Under the pieces are notes generated by a model. That model saw only the letters and a program-made list of their open reading frames with translations, did no database searches and was not told the DNA's origin. Of a DNA stretch of 42,990 nt, positions 36,339 to 42,990 are shown in pieces (positions within the stretch are counted from its first letter, which is position 1; each line of letters opens with the position of its first letter). The stretch is from NCBI GenBank assembly GCA_029247265.1, contig JAQWLN010000122.1:1-42990 (forward strand), in the 5' to 3' direction. The position numbers were made by a program, and so were the translations under genes. The DNA comes from Fuerstiella sp. (GTDB lineage: Bacteria; Planctomycetota; Planctomycetia; Planctomycetales; Planctomycetaceae).

Positions 36339-36964
36339 GGCAGATTCCTTTTCCTCGCGCCCCCCCAACGGGCCCGTCATTAAAGGGGTGTGATGCCGCT
36401 CCATTCGGCCGTTAAGCCTCCATACCGCCTGCTCAGCAGACGAAACAATTCCTTCGAATCAACGCAGAGTCTAGTAACCACCCAGCCCCTATTCATCCGC
36501 TTCACCCTAAATTACCCCTCTTACCCTGGATTACCTGCCTTCAATTACCGCTTGGCCCTGCGCATGTGAGGGGGCCGACAAGCCGTGCTCAAATACTGGT
36601 TCAATTGAAGTGCCAAGGGGGGCAGCAGACTTCCCACCTCTGGTCAGTCGAGTCGCCACTACGGCGGTTCGCACTGACTCCTACTCGAGGTCATGCCCTT
36701 CAACTGCAGCCTCATTACGGCGACGGGGCAGCACCGTTCCCGGCAATAAGCCAGTCGCTCTGCGGGTCTGAATTGACTCACTCGTTGAGACGAATCTGCG
36801 CCCCGTCGTGGACTGGGCTGGCGACTTGAATCAGGTGGTGCCCACTGAAATGCCGCGGAAGGCCATGCTCTGAAAAAGCAAGGCGAACTCTTGCCGGAGA
36901 TTACCATTCAGAAAGATTTGGCCGCCGACAACGTGGCAGCCGACACGAATTTCCGAACCAGGAA
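36339..36964. other. 626-bp region without a recognised gene
   Basis: No frame here looks like protein on either strand. The stretch 36491-36555 holds a degenerate repeat built on ATTACC (starts at 36511, 36530 and 36544, with ATTCATCC at 36491). The remainder is non-repetitive and could be decayed coding sequence. It also serves as the upstream region of the broken thioredoxin gene and the downstream flank of the secreted unknown at 36965. Confidence 0.4.
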
Positions 36965-37897
36965 TTACCGAGCGGACACAGTTTCCTGCTTTGCGCCACT
37001 AGGCAGCAATTTTTCTCTCGTCTTGCCCTTGGCGCTCAGAATCGTATTGGGCCCGACCGCGCCCATAACTGACCGGTCAAATGCCAGTTCCCGCCTTAAC
37101 ACGCGTCCGAGCTTGACGTTGAACAGGATTGTGCCCCGAGGAGTTGCCTGTAGCAGTTGCGCTTTGATAGCTGGCGATCTGACTTTTGATGCGATCGATG
37201 TCGCAAACGTAATGGTGGCAACATCACCTTCGATTTCCTTCAAGCGGTACGTTCGCAGCAACGAAATCTTTCTCATGATGCCTTCTGCAATTCGGACTTC
37301 CGGCTGAATATTAACTTTCCACGTTTGCCCAATGGCAATGGGCTCGCGAGGCAGTGGCATCATGAATCCGGCCTGCCCGCCCTCGGGGATCTGCTCAACA
37401 CCCTCGTCAGAAACAGGCGTGCCCTCCGTCCGCAGGGTGAATGTGGGAGCAGGTCTCATCAACTTGCGAGCGGCCGCGCGGAACTTGGTCGGTACTTCCG
37501 ACTTTTTCATCGACGTATCAAATACTTCGGTAGGCTGATCGTCAGATCTCAGTTCCATGCGAACATGCTCGAACTGCATCGACACCTGTGCTTCACCGTG
37601 TTCGCTGACGTCGCCCACACGGAACAGACGCGTTTGTTTCACAGTCGACAAATCGACCTTTGCGCCAGCTGCAGCGACGGCCTTTTGCGTTACTCGCTGC
37701 TCAGTTTCGTACCGCAGCGTCTCACCTTCCTGAAATGTGAAACGCAGCAAATACGTTTCAGCATCGTCCGTGGGTGCTACTGCAGTCGGGTTTTCTGCCG
37801 CTGATGGCGTGTCCTGACCAATCGTGGTCACTGGCAGAAAGATGCAAAAACCGCAAAGAGCAAAGGGAAAGGCATTCAGTGTTTGCAAAATGTTCAT
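36965..37897 (-). CDS. Secreted protein of unknown function (planctomycete type)
   Basis: I cannot name a family with certainty; the layout resembles DUF6263-type secreted proteins. The 310 residues begin with a signal peptide (MNILQTLNAFPFALCGFCIF... cut near TIGQ, about residue 27). A region of long beta-type stretches follows: YLLRFTFQEGETLRYETEQRV, RLFRVGDVSEHGEAQVSMQFEHVRMEL, then FMMPLPREPIAIGQTWKVNIQP and DVATITFATSI, as in proteins binding a hydrophobic ligand in a beta-barrel or sandwich. The end is basic (KGKTREKLLPSGAKQETVSAR). The ATG at 37897 has a strong GGGAGG seven bases upstream (complement of 37905-37910), which decides the start over an ORF start 22 codons earlier. It is transcribed alone. 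Confidence 0.85.
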   Translation of the reverse strand: MNILQTLNAFPFALCGFCIFLPVTTIGQDTPSAAENPTAVAPTDDAETYLLRFTFQEGETLRYETEQRVTQKAVAAAGAKVDLSTVKQTRLFRVGDVSEHGEAQVSMQFEHVRMELRSDDQPTEVFDTSMKKSEVPTKFRAAARKLMRPAPTFTLRTEGTPVSDEGVEQIPEGGQAGFMMPLPREPIAIGQTWKVNIQPEVRIAEGIMRKISLLRTYRLKEIEGDVATITFATSIASKVRSPAIKAQLLQATPRGTILFNVKLGRVLRRELAFDRSVMGAVGPNTILSAKGKTREKLLPSGAKQETVSAR

Positions 37898-38243
37898 CCG
37901 TGAACCTCCCGGGAATTCGTTTCTCAACAGGGTGGGCAGGCTACCATAGAATCCGACCGCCAATCGACCCCATTTCGGCGAGTCCGTTCGGTACGCCTTC
38001 CATCAGGTGGGTTTCAAACCGGCAGAAATTGCTTGTATTCGTCGTTTTGCACAGGAACGGCCCGGCATCGTCAGGCGCTTAACAGAAGGATTCTCACCAT
38101 CGCCCATTTCAGTCAAGGTTGCAGACAACGGTGGCGACTGAGTTTATTCCGGCTCAAGCCTCGTTAAACTGCGGCTCTTTGTGTGATTTCTCAATCTGCA
38201 GCCGACTGCGATTCTTAAATTATTGCCTGAAAGTCATTGTTCG
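37898..38243. other. 346-bp divergent promoter region
   Basis: This separates the secreted unknown (leftward) from xylA (rightward) and must hold both promoters. No convincing -35/-10 pair, operator palindrome or small RNA was recognised. Confidence 0.4.
37905..37910 (-). promoter_or_regulatory. Shine-Dalgarno GGGAGG deciding the 37897 start
   Basis: GGGAGG on the minus strand ends seven bases before the ATG at 37897. It is the clearest ribosome binding site in the window and argues against the longer frame that begins at 37963. Confidence 0.65.
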
Positions 38244-39557
38244 ATGAGCGAGTTTTTCCCCGATGTTCCGACGATCGCCTTCGAAGGTCCCGATTCCCGA
38301 AACCCGCTGGCGTTCAAATATTATAATCCTGAGGAGTTGATCGAAGGCCGGACGATGAAGGACTGGCTGCGCTTCAGCGTCTGCTACTGGCATACGTTTC
38401 GCGGCACAGGTGTTGACCCGTTTGGCGCGCCAACTCTGAACCGTCCATGGGACGACGGGACAGATTCGGTCGACAACGCGCTCCGCCGTGTTGACGTGGC
38501 CTTTGAATTCATCACCAAACTCGGTGTGCCGTACTATTGTTTCCATGACCGCGACGTCGCGCCGGAAGGTGCGACTCTGGCGGAAAGCCATGCGAATTTC
38601 GATGCCATCGCGGCAAAACTGAAAGAATCGCAGCAAGCGACGGGCGTCAAGCTGCTCTGGGGCACAGCCAATCTGTTTTCCAATCCACGCTTCATGCATG
38701 GAGCCGCCACCAGTCCGAATGCAGACGTATTCGCGTACGCTGCTGCTCAGGTCAAAAAAGCCATCGAAGTGACTCATGAACTTGGCGGTGAGAACTACGT
38801 ATTCTGGGGCGGTCGTGAAGGCTATATGAATCTGTACAACACGAACATGAAGCGAGAACTGGACCACCTGGCTCAGTTCATGCACATGGCCAATGATTAT
38901 GCCAAAGAAATCGGTTTCACCGGACAGTTTCTGTTTGAACCAAAGCCAAAGGAACCGACCAAGCATCAATATGATTTCGACGCAGCAGCCTGCCTGAACT
39001 TCATTCGACAGTATGGTCTGCTGGATGTGGTCAAGCTCAACATCGAAACCAACCATGCGACTCTGGCTGGTCACACGATGATGCATGAGCTTGAGTATGC
39101 TCGAATCCAGAACGCGCTGGGCAGTATTGATGCTAATACCGGCGATCTTCTGCTGGGCTGGGACACGGATCAATTCCCCACCGACATCTACTTAACAACA
39201 CAGACGATGCTGGTGATCATGGCACAGGACGGACTCGGTGCCGGCGGAACGAATTTCGATGCAAAAGTACGCCGGGAAAGCATTGACCCGGTCGACCTGT
39301 TCCATGCCCACATCGGCGGTATGGATGCGTTCGCTCGTGGCCTGAAAACGGCCGCCGGTATCCGATCCGATCAGGCACTGGCCGACGTCGTGCAGCAACG
39401 CTACAGCAGTTTCGACGAAGGCATCGGGAAACGCATTGAACAGGGTCACGCTGGTTTTGCGGAACTCGAAACGTACATGATGGAGAAAGGCGAAGCTGAC
39501 GCCAACCAGAGCGGACGTCAGGAGATGCTGGAAAATCTGATCAACCAGTACATCTGA
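38244..39557 (+). CDS. xylA: Xylose isomerase XylA
   Basis: XylA interconverts D-xylose and D-xylulose (and glucose and fructose) using two divalent metals. From the ATG at 38244 the protein has 437 residues, and every catalytic residue falls at the E. coli position: H101 and D104 (CFHDRD), E232 and K234 (LFEPKPKEP), E268 and H271 ([12 protein letters not shown]), D296, and D307/D309 (WDTDQFP). It is a class II enzyme. No clear Shine-Dalgarno sequence is seen; an upstream in-frame TTG at 38223 would add seven residues. A membrane phosphoesterase gene follows after only seven bases. No xylulokinase or xylose transporter lies in the window, so it may supply xylulose to genes elsewhere. Confidence 0.98.
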   Translation: MSEFFPDVPTIAFEGPDSRNPLAFKYYNPEELIEGRTMKDWLRFSVCYWHTFRGTGVDPFGAPTLNRPWDDGTDSVDNALRRVDVAFEFITKLGVPYYCFHDRDVAPEGATLAESHANFDAIAAKLKESQQATGVKLLWGTANLFSNPRFMHGAATSPNADVFAYAAAQVKKAIEVTHELGGENYVFWGGREGYMNLYNTNMKRELDHLAQFMHMANDYAKEIGFTGQFLFEPKPKEPTKHQYDFDAAACLNFIRQYGLLDVVKLNIETNHATLAGHTMMHELEYARIQNALGSIDANTGDLLLGWDTDQFPTDIYLTTQTMLVIMAQDGLGAGGTNFDAKVRRESIDPVDLFHAHIGGMDAFARGLKTAAGIRSDQALADVVQQRYSSFDEGIGKRIEQGHAGFAELETYMMEKGEADANQSGRQEMLENLINQYI

Positions 39558-39564
39558 CGAGCCA

Positions 39565-40602
39565 ATGACCCGGCCGCACATCTTGCCAGGTGAACAGCCT
39601 CAGGCTGGAAAACAGATTTTTCGTGCTGTCCGTGACCGCGTCTGGCAGTGCAATGTGACAGCGATTGCGGCTATCGCAGTGGTGACGTTGCTGTCGCTCT
39701 TCGCCCAGGATTTCTGGCTTGGCGACCTGTCTGCAAACCTGCGGGTCCAATGGGTGGTTGGACTGATCGCGACTGGATTTGTAGCCAGTGTCTATCGACG
39801 GTGGCGATGGCTGGCGCTGCACGTGCTGATGCTGGCCGTTCACCTGCCGTTTTTCGGATCGCTTGTTCAGCAGACATCATCGAATGCGATGACACCGGCG
39901 ATCACCGTCACGACGGCCAACGTTTTCACGAGTAACACCGACTATGTTGCCATAGCAGGAGAACTGCGATCCACAGATGCTGATGTCATTGCTGTCCTGG
40001 AACTCAGCTCCGGATTGCGAAAGTACCTAGCGAACGCATTCCGCGACGACTATCCGTTTTCGCTGGTTGATTCGCAGGATAACGGCAACTTCGGCATTGG
40101 CCTGTATTCCCGACACGAGTTCGAATCGGCAAAGCTGACGTACTTCAACGACGAATCCATTCAATCAATCGTAGCTGGCCTGACCGTCAACGGGCGACGT
40201 TGTCAAATTGTGGCGACGCACGCGTTGCCACCGATCGGCAAAGGCGGGTTTTCTCACCGAAACAGACATCTTCAACTACTGGCGAAGGAAGTTCAGAGCC
40301 TGCAGAAGCAGGCGCCCGGTGTGCCGGTGATCGTGATGGGAGACCTGAATCTGACACCGTGGTCTCCCGTGTTCACAAGTTTCGCCAACGCCGCCGAACT
40401 GCAACGAGCCAGCCATGCGTTCAACTGTGACCCCACGTGGTATCGGTACCCGGTATTTCCTTTCGGCCTGGTGCTCGATCACGTACTGGCCACAAAGGAG
40501 CTGACGTGCTCGTCATATGACGTCGGCCCGGACATTGGTTCTGATCACCGATTTGTGACGGTCTGCCTGGCAGTTGCGTCAGGTCACCGGTCACCGGATT
40601 GA
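39565..40602 (+). CDS. Membrane-anchored endonuclease/exonuclease/phosphatase protein
   Basis: The 345 residues begin with about 30 polar residues, then three hydrophobic helices (about 32-48, 60-77 and 82-100), then an endonuclease/exonuclease/phosphatase domain (about 112-335). Its active-site blocks are visible: the first-strand Asn (TTANVF), VLELS with the metal-binding Glu, GLYSRHEF, GDLNLTPWSPVF (the GDxN motif), LDHVLA and the catalytic GSDHRFV. The domain should lie on the outer side of the membrane. Substrates of such proteins range from nucleic acid to phospholipid headgroups; which applies here is unknown. The ATG at 39565 lies seven bases after the xylA stop, so the two are probably translated from one mRNA. 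The HD-GYP gene converges 76 bp away. Confidence 0.92.
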   Translation: MTRPHILPGEQPQAGKQIFRAVRDRVWQCNVTAIAAIAVVTLLSLFAQDFWLGDLSANLRVQWVVGLIATGFVASVYRRWRWLALHVLMLAVHLPFFGSLVQQTSSNAMTPAITVTTANVFTSNTDYVAIAGELRSTDADVIAVLELSSGLRKYLANAFRDDYPFSLVDSQDNGNFGIGLYSRHEFESAKLTYFNDESIQSIVAGLTVNGRRCQIVATHALPPIGKGGFSHRNRHLQLLAKEVQSLQKQAPGVPVIVMGDLNLTPWSPVFTSFANAAELQRASHAFNCDPTWYRYPVFPFGLVLDHVLATKELTCSSYDVGPDIGSDHRFVTVCLAVASGHRSPD

Positions 40603-40678
40603 AATCCAAAGCCCTTCGGCGGTGCGGGCGAGACACTGTTGCCGGCGCCTAATCATGGTGCCCGCGCGGCGACGGATG

Positions 40679-41905
40679 TCACACCGGCCTGTCGGTGTCC
40701 AGAAAATCCATCTGCACCTGGACAGCCTCATTGCGACGCCTGAAGAAGGCCTGCAGCACTTCCGGATCAAAGTGCGTACCACATCCCTCAGTCAGAATTC
40801 GGAAACACTCATCGACAGGAAAAGCCTTCTTGTATGGCCGCTGTGAACTAAGTGCGTCGAAAACGTCAGCGACAGCAGTAATTCGACCTTCCAGCGGAAT
40901 GTCATTGCCGGCCAGACCAATGGGGTATCCAGCGCCATCCCACCGTTCATGGTGTGTCAATGCGATTCGGTGAGCCATCTGCAGCAGCGGAGAACGCGTG
41001 GCCTCCAGAATCTGCCCCCCAATCTGTGAATGCACAAGAGTCGAAGGCTGCCCCTGCTGCGTCACGGACTGCAGGATCTTTTTGCCATAGCCCGAATGCA
41101 ATTGCATCTGCTGGCGTTCATGATCGGTCAGCTTCCCGGGTTTTTGCAGGATGTTGTCGGGAATCCCGATCTTGCCAACATCGTGTAACTGAGCAGCCTG
41201 CTCGATCATGTCAACATAGGCGGGCGTCATGCCCATACTCTGCGCGATAACTGCGGCATATCTGCCAACACGCAGAATGTGCTGTCCCGTGTCGTCGTCA
41301 CGAAATTCTGCGGCCCGCGCCAGACACTGCAGAACTTCTCTGCGAGACAACTCAAGCTCAGCCGTCTTTCTTTGCACAGCCAGTTCCAGTTCCTGACTAT
41401 AATTTTTCAGATGATCGTGGAAATGCTTGGACCTGATCGCATTGCGGACTCGCGGCGTAAGTTCCAGAGAGTCTACCGGCTTGGACAGAAAGTCTGTTGC
41501 TCCAAGATTCAGCGCCTGCAGCTTCGTTTCTCGATCATCAGACGCTGTCAGCACAATGACCGGCAGCTGTCGTGTCGAGTCGGCCTGACGTAGCTGACGC
41601 AGAATGTCCAGCCCCGAAACTTCCGGCATCATGACATCCAGAATCAGTGCGTCCGGCTGGTAGTCAAGGATACTGCGGAAGGCTGTCGCCGGATCACAGG
41701 ATGAGTGAACATCGGTGAAACCTGCAGCACGCAGCGCTTGTTGAGCAACCCTGATGATGATCGGTTCATCATCCACAATCATGATCTTCGAAGATGCCTG
41801 CGTCTCCAACGCAGTCGCCTCCTCGGACATCTCACCGGCGTGACGCGCGCTGGAAAACACTACAGTGTCGTCTGCTGTGTAGGCAGCATCACTCTTCGCA
41901 ATCAT
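40679..41905 (-). CDS. Response regulator with HD-GYP c-di-GMP phosphodiesterase domain
   Basis: This two-domain cytoplasmic protein of 408 residues is of the RpfG type. The receiver domain (about 39-160) has the acid pocket D45-D46, phosphorylated D90 (ALILDVMMPEVSG), T120 and K142 (SKPVD). A coiled coil (about 163-192) links it to the HD-GYP domain (about 195-390), with the metal motif HDVGKIGIPD (H241, D242), H270, and the signature HHERWDGAGYP (318-328). HD-GYP enzymes hydrolyse c-di-GMP. A leading tail of about 38 residues is rich in A, E and T. The ATG at 41905 has no strong ribosome site; an ATG at residue 26 is an alternative. No sensor kinase gene is adjacent. Confidence 0.96.
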   Translation of the reverse strand: MIAKSDAAYTADDTVVFSSARHAGEMSEEATALETQASSKIMIVDDEPIIIRVAQQALRAAGFTDVHSSCDPATAFRSILDYQPDALILDVMMPEVSGLDILRQLRQADSTRQLPVIVLTASDDRETKLQALNLGATDFLSKPVDSLELTPRVRNAIRSKHFHDHLKNYSQELELAVQRKTAELELSRREVLQCLARAAEFRDDDTGQHILRVGRYAAVIAQSMGMTPAYVDMIEQAAQLHDVGKIGIPDNILQKPGKLTDHERQQMQLHSGYGKKILQSVTQQGQPSTLVHSQIGGQILEATRSPLLQMAHRIALTHHERWDGAGYPIGLAGNDIPLEGRITAVADVFDALSSQRPYKKAFPVDECFRILTEGCGTHFDPEVLQAFFRRRNEAVQVQMDFLDTDRPV

Positions 41906-42228
41906 GGATGGTCTCAGGAATTCTCAGGTGTAGCTCTTGGTGAATTGTCTGGGACACGGCCATCTCCGGGCAGGTTTCAAACAGCTTGTTCTGCTTGACA
42001 CCGCAGCCGGAAAGATTTCAGACAAAGCCAAGTCTTTCTCACCTTTGATCTCCTGCAAACTGCAATCCCAGGACATTTCACTGTGTCAGGTGTCGTTTTC
42101 CACCAATCGTGCGAAAACCGCTTCAACCGCTGGAGACCATAGAATCTGCCAGACCAATTGCGATCGCCGCAATCTCAAAACGAGAGTGCAGATTTCAAGC
42201 AAGTCGCTGAAACGACAAAGACGTTCGA
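41906..42228. other. 323-bp intergenic region upstream of the HD-GYP gene
   Basis: This lies between the HD-GYP gene start and the end of the FG-GAP gene on the same strand. It should contain the HD-GYP promoter and perhaps a terminator. I see no protein-like frame, strong hairpin or repeat. Confidence 0.4.
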
Positions 42229-42990
42229 CTACTTCTGCCTGTTCGCAACTTCCACGACTGTCGCGCTGCGATAACCATATTCCAGGAACGACCGTTCGAC
42301 ATAACACGTGATGCGGGCCGACGTGTGATAGACCATATCGGTGTCACCATCACCATTGATGTCGCCTGGCGAAACTCCGTAAAATCCGCCGATACTCTTC
42401 GGCAAATTCAGGGCTTCGGGTTCTCCAAATTCGCTGTGTCCGGGAACAGCTCGATTGGGCAACAGGTCGACACGTGATCCGGTAATTACAAAGACGTCGG
42501 GAAACTCATTCCCCGTCCAGTCCGCCGCATGAACACTCAGGCGGGATCTGGCCTGGTGTATCATCACGGGTGACCCAAATCGGTGTCGATCATTTTCGTC
42601 GCAGCCTTCGTTGCGGAAATAACGTACTCGACCGTACGTGTCACCGATGACAAGATCCACTCGACCGTCCCGGTCGAAATCAGCTGGCGCCGGTTTGGGA
42701 CGGGCGCCCTGCAGGTCGGTGAAGTTGAATCCCGGCTTCCTGCCTGCCGGAGCTTCTCCCACCTTCACAAATCCGCCGTCGATCAGTGGCAGCCGATAGC
42801 CTTCTGTATCCATCACCGGCGAAGAATCGCTGCCACGGTTTTCGTGAAACCAGATGTAGCCGCTGTGAGCACCATAGATGCAATCATGATCACCGTCGCC
42901 GTCCATGTCGTGCAGCATCACGTACGAATTTTCGTCTCCGTGCGGCGGCGGATGTCGTATAGGCTGCTGCCCAGCCGTGATGTTCATTCG
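42229..42990 (-). CDS. FG-GAP/VCBS-repeat protein, 5' part cut by the window edge
   Basis: This is the C-terminal part (about 253 residues) of an extracellular beta-propeller protein. The repeats carry calcium-loop motifs of the FG-GAP/VCBS kind: DMDGDGDHDCIYG, DFDRDGRVDLVIGD and DINGDGDTDMVYH, plus a degenerate copy at ADWTGNEFPDVFVI. These proteins are secreted and take part in adhesion or polysaccharide binding. The frame is still open at position 42990; the ATG at 42987 is one codon from the edge and most likely internal, so the true start and any signal peptide are outside the window. The chain ends ATVVEVANRQK with no anchor. Confidence 0.88.
   Translation of the reverse strand, partial: RMNITAGQQPIRHPPPHGDENSYVMLHDMDGDGDHDCIYGAHSGYIWFHENRGSDSSPVMDTEGYRLPLIDGGFVKVGEAPAGRKPGFNFTDLQGARPKPAPADFDRDGRVDLVIGDTYGRVRYFRNEGCDENDRHRFGSPVMIHQARSRLSVHAADWTGNEFPDVFVITGSRVDLLPNRAVPGHSEFGEPEALNLPKSIGGFYGVSPGDINGDGDTDMVYHTSARITCYVERSFLEYGYRSATVVEVANRQK

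Noticed and set aside
38220..39173. 317-codon open frame opposite xylA
   Set aside because: It is an antisense shadow; xylA has all catalytic residues in place.
40644..40662. Hairpin GGCGCC-TAATCAT-GGTGCC between convergent genes
   Set aside because: It has one G-T pair, a short stem and no T-run in either direction. Too weak to call.

Overview
The window looks like chromosomal DNA of a Planctomycetota bacterium, most likely from the Planctomycetaceae and their relatives. The evidence is the set of protein families: a DUF1501 protein next to a PSCyt1/DUF1549/DUF1553 cytochrome-type protein, a secreted ThuA-domain protein, a DUF1080 (3-keto-disaccharide hydrolase) protein, a Tat-exported Gfo/Idh/MocA oxidoreductase, a giant secreted PQQ-propeller protein and an FG-GAP protein. 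No rRNA, tRNA, CRISPR array, phage or insertion sequence was recognised. The genus assignment is inference.

Layout. 91-1631 (-): a PAS-GGDEF diguanylate cyclase gene broken by a frameshift. 1743-2603 (+): uppP. 2687-15387 (-): a long same-strand run holding, in transcription order, an ATP-grasp protein, an enolase-superfamily enzyme, a 1301-residue secreted methyltransferase-like/PQQ-propeller/LamG protein, an unknown secreted single-pass membrane protein, a periplasmic binding protein with two tandem ModA-like domains, ModB-like and ModC-like ABC subunits, a MoaD/ThiS-like sulfur carrier and a MoeB/ThiF-like enzyme. The last six read as one molybdate/tungstate-type uptake and cofactor unit. 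15623-16595 (+): a TPR gene broken by two frameshifts. 16772-19670 (-): a tripartite tricarboxylate transporter in which the binding protein (TctC) and small membrane subunit (TctB) are fused. 19808-21142 (-): Gfo/Idh/MocA oxidoreductase with a clear terminator. 21574-25362 (+): metH, meeting a secreted protein tail to tail with no spacer. 26725-27507 (+): DUF1080 protein. 27674-29284 (-): TrkH-type potassium transporter. 29467-34965 (-): ThuA, DUF1501 and PSCyt1/DUF1549/DUF1553. 35252-36338 (-): a thioredoxin-YHS gene broken at three places. 36965-37897 (-): secreted unknown. 38244-40602 (+): xylA followed closely by a membrane endonuclease/exonuclease/phosphatase protein. 40679-41905 (-): response regulator with an HD-GYP domain. 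42229-42990 (-): FG-GAP protein running off the window.

How the genes work together. Carbohydrate breakdown (DUF1080, Gfo/Idh, ThuA, DUF1501/DUF1549 pair, XylA), small-molecule uptake (Mo/W-type ABC, Tct, TrkH) and B12-dependent methionine synthesis dominate. c-di-GMP turnover appears at both ends: a broken synthase on the left and an intact HD-GYP hydrolase on the right.

The most unusual points are the tandem ModA fusion beside an uncharacterised secreted protein, the TctC-TctB fusion, the exported methyltransferase-fold/PQQ/LamG protein, and the concentration of all visible disabling lesions in three genes while much longer neighbours are intact. All functional calls come from reading the translated sequence; no database search was run.
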